NCBI RefSeq assembly: GCF_000175575.2
Contig: NZ_CP005986.1
Location: 2,056,615 to 2,120,614, forward strand
Length of the DNA: 64,000 bases
Reading direction: 5' to 3'
DNA from: Acidithiobacillus caldus ATCC 51756
GTDB taxonomy: Bacteria > Pseudomonadota > Gammaproteobacteria > Acidithiobacillales > Acidithiobacillaceae
The number at the start of each line of letters is the position of its first letter. Position 1 is the stretch's first letter. Both the position numbers and the translations under genes were made by a program. The notes below the pieces were generated by a model. The model was not told the origin of the DNA and did no database searches. It saw only the letters and a list, made by a program, of their open reading frames with translations. Positions 17,615-26,250 of the stretch are shown in pieces.

Positions 17615-18034
17615 CCATGAATCCGTAGCCCAGAAATTGCCTTGCTGATGATTGGATGGAGGGCGTGATTTGCACAGCTGCTGGTTCCTGTGGCCATCCA
17701 CCACCGGATGACTGCGGTTACAGCAAAAATGGACCATGCGATCCGACGATCCATCCTTTCTCCATGTGTTGCTTCCTTCATCGCTCCCCCACCTGCGGTC
17801 GCTACCATCCGGGCCGGCTGCCGGCCTCTACTGCGGCTCGATTCACCCACACCCGCAACGTCCTGGGGGTGCAACCAATCTTCGGCGCAATCGACTGCAG
17901 GGCAGCCGCAAGGGAGGGATAGAGCTATGCTCGAATCTGGTGTACGGGAGGTCTACAACTAGCTTGAGGAGGGTGGCGCACTGTTGCTAGAAAAGGGTTT
18001 CTGGATCCGATTCGCAACGAATGAGGAGTGCGCC
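17615..18034. other. Non-coding gap before the IS256 transposase
   Basis: About 420 bases between the porin and the transposase. A hydrophobic 48-residue minus-strand frame (17566-17760 region) has no support. The last 60 bases probably contain the left end of the IS256 element, but I could not define the terminal repeats. I see no other feature. Confidence 0.4.
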
Positions 18035-19297
18035 ATGCAAGAGAGTACTGGTTTCGACGGAGGAATGGGAGAGTTGGGCCTGAACATCGAGGGCTTATTG
18101 CGGCGGTCCGCGCGCCAGCTGATCCAACAGGCCATCGAGGGCGAGGTGCAGGTGCTGCTGGAGGAGTATGCCGCGGTACGCATGGTCGATGGTCGCCGGG
18201 CCGTCGTGCGGAATGGATATCTGCCGGAGCGGGAGATCCTGACAGCGGTCGGCCCCGTGCCTGTACAGGTCCCCAAGGTGCGAGACCGCTCCGGTTCGGG
18301 CGTGGTCTTCCGTTCTTCCCTGGTACCGCCCTACGTGCGCAAGTCGCGGACCGTGGCCGCAGCGCTCCCCTGGTTGTACCTGCACGGGGTATCGTCGGGA
18401 CGGATGCACGAGGCGCTGTCTGTTCTCCTGGGCGAGGAGGCCAAGGGGCTTTCTCCGGCCGTGCTGGGACGCTTGAAAGTCGAATGGGCGCAAGAGCATG
18501 CCCAATGGCAGCGCCGGTCTCTACAGGGAAAACGCTACGCCTATTGGTGGGCCGACGGGGTCTATACCCAGCTGCGGGCGGAGGACGATCCCCGGATGTG
18601 TCTCTTGGTCATTATTGGCGTGACGGCCGAGGGCAAGAAGGAGGTCGTGGCGGTCACCGACGGTTTACGGGAGTCCAAAGCCTCCTGGCTAGAGATCCTG
18701 CGGGACTTGCGCGACCGCGGGCTGCAGGAGGCGCCACTACTGGCCATAGGAGATGGGGCGATGGGTTTCTGGGCCGCCCTGGACGAGATTTACCCACAAA
18801 CCCGTCATCAGCGCTGTTGGGTGCACAAGACGGCCAACATCCTCAACGAGCTACCGAAGCGCCTTCAGGGGAAAGCCAAGGCCGCCCTGCAGGCGATCTG
18901 GATGGCCGACACCCGTGAAGCTGCGGAGAAAGCCTGGCAAGCCTTCGTGCGGGACTACCAGGCCAAATATCCCAGAGCGGTCGCAAAGCTCGAGAAGGAC
19001 CGGGACGTGCTGCTGACCTTCTTCGACTTCCCGGCAGAGCACTGGCGGCATATCCGCAGCAGCAACGCCATCGAATCGACCTTCGCCACCGTACGGCAAC
19101 GCAGCAGCCGCACTAAAAACTGTGTCTCTCGAGCCACTTTCCTTGGCCTGAGCTACAAGCTCATCCAGCAGGCAGAGAGACACTGGCGCGGGATTCAGCA
19201 TCCGGAAAGACTGCGCGAGCTCTTTGCCGGGGTGACATTTGTCGATGGGATGCCTGCCAACGAAACCCGGCTGGATCCTCAACAGGACGCCGCCTGA
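18035..19297 (+). CDS. IS256-family (Mutator-type) transposase
   Basis: A 420-residue transposase. The family traits are an N-terminal LGLNIEGLLRRSARQLIQQAIEGEVQ, an IPKVR-like VPVQVPKVRDRSG, DDE residues in YWWADGVYTQLR, LLAIGDGAMGFWAAL and SSNAIESTFATVR, and HQRCWVHKTANIL. I chose the ATG at 18035, which has GAGGAG about 10 bases upstream. The frame seems intact. Its right end abuts an IS3-family remnant, and then the truncated moaA, so this insertion is probably one cause of the loss of their other parts. Confidence 0.92.
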   Translation: MQESTGFDGGMGELGLNIEGLLRRSARQLIQQAIEGEVQVLLEEYAAVRMVDGRRAVVRNGYLPEREILTAVGPVPVQVPKVRDRSGSGVVFRSSLVPPYVRKSRTVAAALPWLYLHGVSSGRMHEALSVLLGEEAKGLSPAVLGRLKVEWAQEHAQWQRRSLQGKRYAYWWADGVYTQLRAEDDPRMCLLVIIGVTAEGKKEVVAVTDGLRESKASWLEILRDLRDRGLQEAPLLAIGDGAMGFWAALDEIYPQTRHQRCWVHKTANILNELPKRLQGKAKAALQAIWMADTREAAEKAWQAFVRDYQAKYPRAVAKLEKDRDVLLTFFDFPAEHWRHIRSSNAIESTFATVRQRSSRTKNCVSRATFLGLSYKLIQQAERHWRGIQHPERLRELFAGVTFVDGMPANETRLDPQQDAA

Positions 19298-19334
19298 ATC
19301 GTGTTAGCAAATGCTCATACACCAATCTTGACCA

Positions 19335-19433
19335 TAGCTCGGAGGGATACTCCTCTTGATGCTCCTCCACCAATCGCACTGCGCGAGAACGTACTTCTTG
19401 CGAAAACTTTTGACTCGATTGCATGGTATCCAT
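19335..19433 (-). pseudogene. IS3-family OrfA N-terminal remnant
   Basis: On the minus strand the frame begins MDTMQSSQKFSQEVRSRAVR and continues LVEEHQEEYPSELW, the start of the IS3 OrfA helix-turn-helix (the usual form is ..RERAVRMV.EHQGEYPS.WAAI). It breaks at about 19335, where the right end of the IS256 element begins. No OrfB is present. It is a fragment. Confidence 0.55.
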
Positions 19434-19463
19434 GGCTCCATTTTTTCACACTTCAGAGCCTCC

Positions 19464-19776
19464 ACGAAAACCGGGGGGATTCACGTTCTATCGTTTGCGC
19501 CAGTGGCCTGGGATGGTGGGCTTCATCGCTCCGTGGAGCGCCGTGTTTTGCGATACCTGTAATCGCGTGCGGCTGACTGCCTCGGGACGCTTGCACTACT
19601 GTCTGGGGCAGGAGCGGGGTTTGGACCTGCGCGCCTTGCTGCGGTCCGGTGCCCAAGACGCGACCATCGCTCATGCGATTGCGGTGGGAATCGCCGCGGA
19701 CAAACCGCAGCGGCACCACTTCCACGAAGACCTTCGACCCTCGCGCGCCGTGTACATGATGCAGCTTGGTGGCTGA
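19464..19776 (+). pseudogene. moaA: MoaA C-terminal fragment (GTP 3',8-cyclase remnant)
   Basis: The frame encodes GFIAPWSAVFCDTCNRVRLT followed by ASGRLHYCLGQERGLDLRALLR and ends KPQRHHFHE...MMQLGG. This is the C-terminal region of MoaA with the second [4Fe-4S] ligands as CxxC plus a third Cys 13 residues on. The radical-SAM N-terminal half is missing; the upstream sequence turns into IS3/IS256 debris. The fragment would not make an active enzyme. A good terminator follows at 19799-19829. Intact mobAB-moeA are in the core at 2.2-4.5 kb, so a functional moaA must lie elsewhere if the cofactor is made. Confidence 0.8.
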
Positions 19777-19798
19777 AATCCATGGTGTTGGGCCTATT

Positions 19799-19829
19799 GA
19801 GGACGTGGTATCTCGCGTCCTCTTTTTTT
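19799..19829 (+). terminator. Rho-independent terminator after the moaA remnant
   Basis: GAGGACG (19799-19805) pairs perfectly with CGTCCTC (19816-19822) around a 10-base loop, followed directly by seven T. It is a classic intrinsic terminator, retained after the gene lost its 5' part. Confidence 0.8.
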
Positions 19830-19873
19830 AGCGGGGACGCTGCGTTGACGGCGATACGGAAAGGGTACAGCAC

Positions 19874-20083
19874 ATGAGCGTCGATTGGCCCTTGATCCTG
19901 GTGGTCATGGGGATCGCCAGCATCATCCTCATCGGTTTTGTGGTCTTCCTGCGGGTGGAGGCGCGCGGCCACCGCGGGCGGGAGAAGGCCCTGCTGATCT
20001 GGATCGCGGGGATTAGCGCTGGCCTATTTTGGGGGTTGATCGGGCTGTCCATTTGGGTGCTCGGTCATACCGCCTTGCGGTGA
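19874..20083 (+). CDS. Small two-helix membrane protein
   Basis: A 69-residue protein with two hydrophobic segments (WPLILVVMGIASIILIGFVV and ALLIWIAGISAGLFWGLIGL) joined by a basic loop (RVEARGHRGREK), a positive-inside hairpin. An AAAGGG lies 9 bases before the ATG. It is followed 23 bases later by a LysR regulator gene, and the two may be co-transcribed. I do not recognise a family. Confidence 0.6.
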   Translation: MSVDWPLILVVMGIASIILIGFVVFLRVEARGHRGREKALLIWIAGISAGLFWGLIGLSIWVLGHTALR

Positions 20084-20105
20084 TTGGAACGACAGGATAA
20101 TACGA

Positions 20106-21008
20106 ATGGAACACTTGGATCCCGAACTGCTGCTTACGTGGGCCAAGGTGGCGCGAGCCGGAAACCTCAAAGCCGTCAGTCAGCAACTCTTCATCTCCCA
20201 ACCCGCGTTGTCGCACCAGATGCGCAAGCTGCAGGACTGGTTTGAGGAGCCCTTATATCAGCGCACGACCCATGGGATCGAGCCGACCGTCATTGGACGA
20301 AGACTGCAACGGATCGGTGAACAGATCGAAGCCCTGATCCAGGAGGCGCGCCTGCTGCGTCAGCATACCCACGATCTGATCCTGGGAAATCTCAAGATCC
20401 TCGCAAGCCAAACGAACGCCGAGTTCATTCTGCCTCGCCTCATCAGCGCGTTTCATGAGGCCTATCCTGCCGTGAACGTCGAGTTGACGACGGTCAATAG
20501 CCGCGAAGCATGGGCGAACCGGACCGAAGCCGATCTGGTGTTCTTAGAAAACTCGCAGAACGTCTTGAAGCCACCGGCCGAGTGGCAACAAGACCATCTG
20601 ATCGAGACCGAGATCGTCCTGATCGCGCGACCGGATCATCCCCTCGCGCAGCAGGATGTGGTGGCATTGGACGTTCTGCGCGAAGAGACGATTGTTTGGA
20701 GAGAGGAGGGGTCGGGTATACGCGAACACGCCCTGAATGCTCTGCACCAGCGAGGGATCTTCCCCGAGGTGCGCTACGCATTCAGCGGCCTGTCCGCAGT
20801 TCGCGATGCCGTACGGTACGGTTTGGGGGTCGCCTTTGCGTCGGCATTGGTTTCGCCCCATCAACAGCACGACCTTGCGGTGATTCGCCTTTGTCCAGCT
20901 ATCCCCCATACGCTGAGTATGGTCTACAGAGTGCAGGGGAGCGTGGCACTACAGGCCTTCGTACGTATAGCCCACGCACTGTTGATCAGCGATAACATTC
21001 CGGAGTAG
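20106..21008 (+). CDS. LysR-family transcriptional regulator
   Basis: A 300-residue regulator with an N-terminal winged HTH (LLTWAKVARAGNLKAVSQQL, FISQPALSHQMRKLQDWFEE) and a C-terminal periplasmic-binding-like effector domain with the dimer patch GLSAVRDAVRYGLGVAF. The length is normal. It follows the small membrane protein and the moaA remnant; the target genes and effector cannot be told. It is intact although its surroundings are decayed. Confidence 0.9.
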   Translation: MEHLDPELLLTWAKVARAGNLKAVSQQLFISQPALSHQMRKLQDWFEEPLYQRTTHGIEPTVIGRRLQRIGEQIEALIQEARLLRQHTHDLILGNLKILASQTNAEFILPRLISAFHEAYPAVNVELTTVNSREAWANRTEADLVFLENSQNVLKPPAEWQQDHLIETEIVLIARPDHPLAQQDVVALDVLREETIVWREEGSGIREHALNALHQRGIFPEVRYAFSGLSAVRDAVRYGLGVAFASALVSPHQQHDLAVIRLCPAIPHTLSMVYRVQGSVALQAFVRIAHALLISDNIPE

Positions 21009-21163
21009 CAGAAAATATTTTATTGTCTTTTTGCTTGCCACGGAAACACAGATATTCGCGCAACGAATCTGGGCTTTCAAAATGAGCATTTGCTGCTCTC
21101 ATGGTGCCACCTTACACTGTACCCAGTTGGTTAAATACAGTGATCGTTGAGAGGAGGTGTACC

Positions 21164-21394
21164 ATGAAAAGCCTAATCGTTATTGCTAGCCTGCTTGCTC
21201 TGAGTTCGATGGCTTACGGAGACGACACGACTAATCCCGTCGAGCCGTTTGATTTTTGCGCCCAGGAGTACGCGGCGGGTTATTCGTCCTGCAGCACTCA
21301 AGCGCAGAATGCAGAGAGTACAATCGAGACACGGAATGTCCGTCATGAAGAGCAAAAAACCGATGGTCAACCAGCCGCCACGCAAAGCAAGTAG
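21164..21394 (+). CDS. Small secreted protein, 76 residues
   Basis: A clear signal peptide (KSLIVIASLLALSSMAYG) precedes a short, polar mature part with two cysteines (FDFCAQEYAAGYSSCST) that could form one disulfide. A strong ribosome site, GAGAGGAGGTG, is placed just before the ATG. Family unknown. It is followed at once by IS21 debris, so the original 3' context is lost. Confidence 0.6.
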   Translation: MKSLIVIASLLALSSMAYGDDTTNPVEPFDFCAQEYAAGYSSCSTQAQNAESTIETRNVRHEEQKTDGQPAATQSK

Positions 21395-21441
21395 GCGGTG
21401 AATTGCGGGGGTGTTGCTCACGTGCGTATTCCGCGCAAAAC

Positions 21442-21502
21442 GGCCACCCAGTCCAGCTGAAACCTGCCACCCAGTCCACGGGAATCCGGCCACCCGGAGC
21501 GC
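21442..21502. repeat. IS21-type terminal tandem repeats
   Basis: Three copies with a 23-base period, each beginning GCCACCCAGTCCA or GCCACCCGGAGC (units at 21442, 21465 and 21488, the last partial). Multiple terminal repeats are typical of IS21-family ends. They lie just outside the 3' end of the minus-strand istB remnant and probably mark the end of the outer, older element. Confidence 0.6.
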
Positions 21503-21526
21503 AGCGACGCGGGGGGTGATTGATGT

Positions 21527-21806
21527 TTACTCCGACTCTTCCTCCTGCGTCAATTTCGGCTTGTGTTTACGTAGCGATTCTCCTTTCAAATGGATCTGAT
21601 GGGCGTGGTGGACGACCCGATCGAGGATGGCGTCGGCCAGGGTGGGGTCGCCAAGAGAGTCATGCCAGTGCGCTACTGGTAGCTGGCTGGTGATGATCGT
21701 TGAGCGTGTCTGGTACCGGTCATCCAGAAGCTCCAGGAGATCTCGTCGGCGATCATCATCCAGTAGTGCCAGTCCCCAATCATCCAGCAGCAGAACATCG
21801 ACCTTT
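21527..21806 (-). pseudogene. istB: IS21 IstB C-terminal remnant (outer element)
   Basis: On the minus strand the frame reads [20 protein letters not shown], then [50 protein letters not shown]. This is the AAA+ Walker B (LLLDDWG) and C-terminal half of IstB. It has no start: at about 21806 it meets the opposite-strand istB. It is part of an IS21 element of a different subgroup from its neighbour. Confidence 0.75.
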
Positions 21807-22536
21807 GTCCACTGACCTGCTGCAATCCCTGCGCGCCCTGCACCTCTATGGCATGGCCCTGGCGGTGGAGGATTGGATGGACCAGCGCCTACCTCAGGAT
21901 CCCGAGACGTGGTTGGGGCAACTCATCGCCGCCGAGCGCCAGGAGCGTGCCCATCGTAGCCTCCTCTACCAGATGCGTACCGCACGTTTCCCCGCCCAAC
22001 GCGGCCTGGAAGACTTCGACTTTACCGAGAGTCCTGTGGACCAGAAGGCGCTACAGCAACTTGCTGAGGGCCACTATCTGGGCGCTGCCCACAATCTCAT
22101 CTTCGTCGGTGGTACGGGGACCGGGAAAACCCATCTCGCACTGGCTCTCGGACACGCTGCCATCTACCAAGGCCATCGGGTGCGCTGGTTCAACGTCGTC
22201 GATCTGGTCAATCAATTGGAGCAGGAAAAGACCCGTGGCCAGAGTGGCCGCCTGGTCAAAACCCTACTGAACATGAACCTCGTCGTTCTCGATGAGCTGG
22301 GCTACTTACCCTTCTCTGAGTCCGGTGGCGCCTTGCTCTTTCACCTGATCAGCAAGCTCTACGAGCACACCGCGCTGATCGTCACCACGAACCTCTCCTT
22401 CGGGGAATGGGTCCAGGTCTTCGGCGACGCCAAGATGACCACCGCCATGCTCGATCGCCTCACACACCACTGCGACATCATCGAGACAGGGAACGACTCC
22501 TACCGCTACAAACAGCGCCGTTCTCTCCCCCTCTGA
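21805..22536 (+). CDS. istB: IS21-family IstB helper ATPase (inner element), probable TTG start
   Basis: A 243-residue AAA+ protein. The N-terminus [20 protein letters not shown] matches IstB, then the Walker [11 protein letters not shown] and Walker [11 protein letters not shown], with sensor [16 protein letters not shown] and the C-terminal [17 protein letters not shown]. An upstream frame is open to 21700, but those codons belong to the reverse-strand istB remnant, so I take the TTG at 21805. The partner transposase istA is missing upstream, so this gene has lost its element context. Confidence 0.75.
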   Translation: MSTDLLQSLRALHLYGMALAVEDWMDQRLPQDPETWLGQLIAAERQERAHRSLLYQMRTARFPAQRGLEDFDFTESPVDQKALQQLAEGHYLGAAHNLIFVGGTGTGKTHLALALGHAAIYQGHRVRWFNVVDLVNQLEQEKTRGQSGRLVKTLLNMNLVVLDELGYLPFSESGGALLFHLISKLYEHTALIVTTNLSFGEWVQVFGDAKMTTAMLDRLTHHCDIIETGNDSYRYKQRRSLPL

Positions 22537-22539
22537 AAC

Positions 22540-22583
22540 TGTTCAAAATTGGACGCTGACACCTGTTCAAATTTCGACGCTGA
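22540..22583. repeat. IS21-type terminal tandem repeats (inner element)
   Basis: Two 20-base copies, TGTTCAAAATTGGACGCTGA (22540-22559) and TGTTCAAATTTCGACGCTGA (22564-22583), differ at two positions with a 24-base period. They lie at the 3' side of the plus-strand istB and mark the right end of that IS21 element. Confidence 0.6.
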
Positions 22584-22587
22584 TTGA

Positions 22588-22720
22588 CAGCAGTGGCCAA
22601 CCAAGACCCGCCGCCTGTGCCCCCCGAAGGTATTCACTGACCGTGGACCGACTGATCCCAATGGCGTGCGCTATCTCTCTCTTGGAGAGACGACCGTTAC
22701 CGTGTAACCGCTGTTTGACA
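22588..22720 (-). pseudogene. istA: IS21 IstA N-terminal HTH remnant (outer element)
   Basis: Minus-strand frame with GRLSKREIAHAIGISRSTVS followed by EYLRGAQAAGLGWPLL, the helix-turn-helix N-terminus of IstA. It is cut off at the terminal repeats of the inner IS21 element. With the minus-strand istB remnant at 21527-21806, it forms the two ends of one older IS21 element whose middle is gone. Its 5' side abuts the stop codon of the LysR gene of the efflux operon. Confidence 0.65.
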
Positions 22721-22723
22721 CCA

Positions 22724-23704
22724 TTATGTTCGTTCTGCAGCCCAGCGCGTGGTGATGGCGATGAATTGAGCCAGTATCGGCTCATGGATCTCGTTGCCAG
22801 CACGCCATGCCAGATGCAGCTCACTCTCGGCCTGTACATCGGCGAGGGGCCGAAAGGCGATGCCGGGCCGCTCCAGAGCCGTCAGACTGGAAAATACCAA
22901 TCCCAGGCCAAGGCCCGCTGCTACGGCACTGAATATTCCATTGGAGTCCGCCAGTTCCATGCGGATACAGGTATCCAGATGCCGCACGCGCAGCTGAGAC
23001 AAGAGGCGATCGTAGGCTCCCGGTGCGAGTTCTCTACGCAATACAATCAAGGTTTCCTGAGCGAGGATATCGGGTGTTATCCGTTGGTTTCGAAGCAGGG
23101 CGTGCTGCTCTGGAAGAACAAGGCACCACGTCTCCGTGCTCAGGTGGCACTGTTGCAGCTCGGGAACTGTACCGAGATCCCGGAGCAGTCCCACATCGAT
23201 CTGTCCGGCAAGCAGCGCCTGACGCTGAGCGTCTGTCGTCATCTCCTGCAACGCAACGCTGACATCCTCGGTCTGTGCGCTAAAGCGGCGTAGCAGTTCT
23301 GGCAGTATGCTGATGGTTGTGGATGGAAGGAAAGCAATGCGTAGCACGCCGTTACGACCTTTTTTCAGGTCATCCATCAGGGCTTCGGTGCGGCGGGCCT
23401 GCTCCAGAAGCGATAGTGCCTGAGGATAGAGTGCCCGGCCTGCCGCACTTAGCTCGACTTTTTTGGCCTGCCGCCGAAAAAGCTGTATTCCAAGATCGCT
23501 TTCAAGGCTCTGAATACTGCGGCTCAGGCTGGATTGGGTGAGGAAACAGCGCTCGGCAGCACGATGAAAGTTTCCGGTTTCGGCTAGGGCAACAAAGTGG
23601 CGAAGGTGGCGCAGATCCAACGGGCGACTTCCCATGGTGAGTCTGGGCGTCTTATAGCCAGCGTCCATAAACTTTGCAAGGGGCGGCCCAGAGTCCGGCG
23701 TCAT
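22724..23704 (-). CDS. LysR-family regulator at the end of the efflux operon
   Basis: A LysR protein of 326 residues if it starts at 23704, where ATGA overlaps the HlyD-type gene stop, or 303 if it starts at the ATG at 23635 (GSRPLDLRHLRHFVALAETG), which fits the family length better. The HTH is NFHRAAERCFLTQSSLSRSI; the effector domain follows. The gene is the last of the emrB/nodT/emrA-like operon and is a candidate local regulator of it. Its stop lies at the edge of the IS21 debris. Confidence 0.88.
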   Translation of the reverse strand: MTPDSGPPLAKFMDAGYKTPRLTMGSRPLDLRHLRHFVALAETGNFHRAAERCFLTQSSLSRSIQSLESDLGIQLFRRQAKKVELSAAGRALYPQALSLLEQARRTEALMDDLKKGRNGVLRIAFLPSTTISILPELLRRFSAQTEDVSVALQEMTTDAQRQALLAGQIDVGLLRDLGTVPELQQCHLSTETWCLVLPEQHALLRNQRITPDILAQETLIVLRRELAPGAYDRLLSQLRVRHLDTCIRMELADSNGIFSAVAAGLGLGLVFSSLTALERPGIAFRPLADVQAESELHLAWRAGNEIHEPILAQFIAITTRWAAERT

Positions 23705-24822
23705 GGTGTCGAACCCGTTCCGCCAACAGCAAGACCGCGTTGAGTATACCAGGGTGGTAGGTCCAGGGGCTGCCGCGGACCATGACGGCGGATATCGGCA
23801 TGCATGGTCAGACCAGGTCGCAGCGGATGGGCTCCCAGATCCCGGGTATCCACAAGTATCCGCACCGGTACCCGCTGGGTGAATTTGATCCAGTTGCCGC
23901 TGGCGTTTTCCGGTGGCAGCACGGCAAATTCTGCTCCAGTGGCAGCGCCAATCCCCACCACGCGACCGCGATACCGTACCCCACCACCATACAGGTCAGA
24001 GCGCAGTTGTACCTCCGACCCCAGCTCGACACCGGCCAAGCGCGTCTCTTTGACATAGGCGTCCACCCATATCTGGTTCAATGGGATCAGAGTGAAAAGC
24101 CGCTGTCCAGGCTGAATGTGCTCGCCCGGCTGTACCGCTTCTTGGGCCAAAATACCGGCCACTGGCGCGCGAATACTGCGCCGCTGCCAATCGATGCGTG
24201 CCAGGGTCAACTCAGCTTGTGCCTGGCGCAGTGGCGGGTAAGCTGCCGGTCCGTGTTCGCCCAGCTGTTTTTTCAGGGCGACAAGCTCCGCCTCGGCCTC
24301 CCGCCGCTGCGATTGCAGTTCCTGCACCCTTTGCTGTGCAACGATGGCGTCCAGCTCAGCGGAAGCACCGGACCGAGCCGCCAGTCCGAGGCGTTGCGAG
24401 CGTGCCCGGGCGGCGACGAGCTGTGCGGACAGGGCCTGAACTCTGGCCTGGGCAGCGTCGATTTGTGCCAGCAGTGCCTCGGCCTCATCGCGTTCCCGCG
24501 CCACTTTGGCTTTCGCCGCCTGCAATGTTGCCACCAATCGCCGGGCGCGCAATCGTACCAACACCTGCCCGGCACGTACGGCCTCCGTGTCGTAGGCCAA
24601 AACTTGGTCTACCTGGCCGCTGACCTGAGCCGTAATGGGATATTTGTTGCCCTGGACATAGGCATCGTCTACGGAGACCCATTTGCGGCCATACAGGTAC
24701 CACCAGCCAGCGAGGACGAAAGCCATCGTCACCACCGCGATGGCGAGGATCAAAAGATTGCGACGGCCTCGCCAGGGTGGATTGCCCGCTCTGTGGCTAC
24801 TATTTCCCAGATCACTGGCCAT
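23701..24822 (-). CDS. HlyD/EmrA-family membrane fusion protein
   Basis: A 373-residue periplasmic adaptor with one N-terminal membrane helix (NLLILAIAVVTMAFVLAGWW), then VSVDDAYVQGNKYPITAQVSGQV, the EmrA-type lipoyl half-motif, a long alpha-hairpin (AKAKVARERDEAEALLAQID) and the second lipoyl half with RRSIRAPVAGILAQEAVQPG. It bridges the inner-membrane MFS pump to the outer-membrane factor encoded upstream. Its start overlaps the NodT-type gene by 11 bases, and its stop overlaps the LysR gene. The substrate is unknown. Confidence 0.9.
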   Translation of the reverse strand: MASDLGNSSHRAGNPPWRGRRNLLILAIAVVTMAFVLAGWWYLYGRKWVSVDDAYVQGNKYPITAQVSGQVDQVLAYDTEAVRAGQVLVRLRARRLVATLQAAKAKVARERDEAEALLAQIDAAQARVQALSAQLVAARARSQRLGLAARSGASAELDAIVAQQRVQELQSQRREAEAELVALKKQLGEHGPAAYPPLRQAQAELTLARIDWQRRSIRAPVAGILAQEAVQPGEHIQPGQRLFTLIPLNQIWVDAYVKETRLAGVELGSEVQLRSDLYGGGVRYRGRVVGIGAATGAEFAVLPPENASGNWIKFTQRVPVRILVDTRDLGAHPLRPGLTMHADIRRHGPRQPLDLPPWYTQRGLAVGGTGSTP

Positions 24823-26248
24823 ATCCGCCCCCCAGAGCCGTCTGCCAGGCCGACCAAGCTTTCCAGGCAGAGAGTTCAGCCTGCGTCCTTTGGATACTGC
24901 GCTGCAACTGGGCGGACTCCTCCGCGATGTATGGGGAACGACCCTCGAGCCCCAACCCCACGCGCACGGATGTGAGCTTTAGGCTGGTGTGTCCGGAATT
25001 CCAGGCGATATTCGCGGACGCGAGGGCCTGCTGGCTTTTGTCAAGATCATTTAGGGCTTCCAATGCCTGCCGCACGGCAGCGAGCAGGGTCTGCTCATAC
25101 AGAGCAACGGCATCCTTCTGTTGGGCTTCGGCACCGTGCAGATGAGCATGGAGAGCGCCCGATTGAAATAGCGGCAGGTGGACTGCCGGGCCAAATTGCC
25201 AGGCAATGCTTCCTGGTGTGAAAAGCGTGGCCAGATGGGCGCTATCCAGGTCAAGGAGCGCGGAAAAGGAAATGTTCGGATAGAAGGCAGCCTGCGCAGC
25301 TTTGGTCTGGGCCTCGCTTGCCTTGGCGAGCTCCAGGGCTGCTTGGACGTCAGGACGATGCGCAAAGAGATCCAGATGGATCTGCGCCGGGACGATCACC
25401 GGGGTTTCCCGGGACGGCAGGGGAGCGTGTATGGGCAGTTGATCCGGCCCAAGGCCGGCACTTTGTGCCAGTGCCAGTCGGCTGTCCGTGGCCATTTTCT
25501 GCCACTGGATACGGCGCTCGATAATTCCTTGCAGCTGTCGCTCCAATCGTTGCGGCGGCAACTGAGAATCGAGACCTAAGGAACGACGCTGCCGAGCCAA
25601 GCGAAGCTGCTCTTGCGCAAGCCTTTCCTGCTGGTGCAGGAGGGCGGCGATCTTTTCCGCGCCGCCCCAATCCAGATATTCGTTTACCAAGGTGGCCGCC
25701 AGCAGGCGGCGGGTATCCGCTTCCCGAGCCTGACTGGCCGCCGCCTCGCCCAAGGCTGCTTGGACGAGATCGTGGTGGTAACCCCAGAAATCCAGAGCCT
25801 GCCGCAACCCAATCCCAGTCGTACCGGAATCGTAGAATCGATGGCCCAGACCCAGGGCTCCGAAGGCACCATGCTTGCTGAATTCCAGAGGAGCCATCTG
25901 CCCAGAGAGTCCAAGCTGGGGACCCAATGCCGAGCGGCGCAATTGGACCATGGCCGAAGTCCACTGGCGTTGCGCCTTGGCTGCCAGGAGGACTGGATTA
26001 TCTGGGCGCAGACCCATGGTCATTACACGATCCAGCGCCGGATCCTTCAGGACACGCCACCAAAGATCATTGGGCCAGGGACTGTTGGGCGTTACCGAAC
26101 CGGACTCCAGGGCCGTCAGTGTCTTTTCGAACTGGGGCGGCTGGATGTTGTCGGGAGAGGGAGCGTGGATGATCGGCGCGCATCCGCTAAGTAGCCCCAC
26201 CATCGAAAGGATGATCCTGGAGCCCGCGTTACCTCTGATAATGAACAT
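24812..26248 (-). CDS. NodT-type outer-membrane efflux lipoprotein
   Basis: A 478-residue TolC-family outer-membrane factor with a lipobox (MVGLLSGC) after the signal, then the typical W.N..WWR start (PWPNDLWWRVLKDPALDRV), repeated long helices and VRVGLGLEGRSPYIAE near the C-terminus. The ATG at 26248 lies 2 bases after the MFS stop; the frame is open upstream, but only through the MFS gene. It completes a tripartite efflux pump. Confidence 0.9.
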   Translation of the reverse strand: MFIIRGNAGSRIILSMVGLLSGCAPIIHAPSPDNIQPPQFEKTLTALESGSVTPNSPWPNDLWWRVLKDPALDRVMTMGLRPDNPVLLAAKAQRQWTSAMVQLRRSALGPQLGLSGQMAPLEFSKHGAFGALGLGHRFYDSGTTGIGLRQALDFWGYHHDLVQAALGEAAASQAREADTRRLLAATLVNEYLDWGGAEKIAALLHQQERLAQEQLRLARQRRSLGLDSQLPPQRLERQLQGIIERRIQWQKMATDSRLALAQSAGLGPDQLPIHAPLPSRETPVIVPAQIHLDLFAHRPDVQAALELAKASEAQTKAAQAAFYPNISFSALLDLDSAHLATLFTPGSIAWQFGPAVHLPLFQSGALHAHLHGAEAQQKDAVALYEQTLLAAVRQALEALNDLDKSQQALASANIAWNSGHTSLKLTSVRVGLGLEGRSPYIAEESAQLQRSIQRTQAELSAWKAWSAWQTALGGGYGQ

Positions 26249-26250
26249 AT

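Noticed and set aside
17656-17990. Overlapping short frames between the porin and IS256
   Set aside because: None has a ribosome site or recognisable motif.
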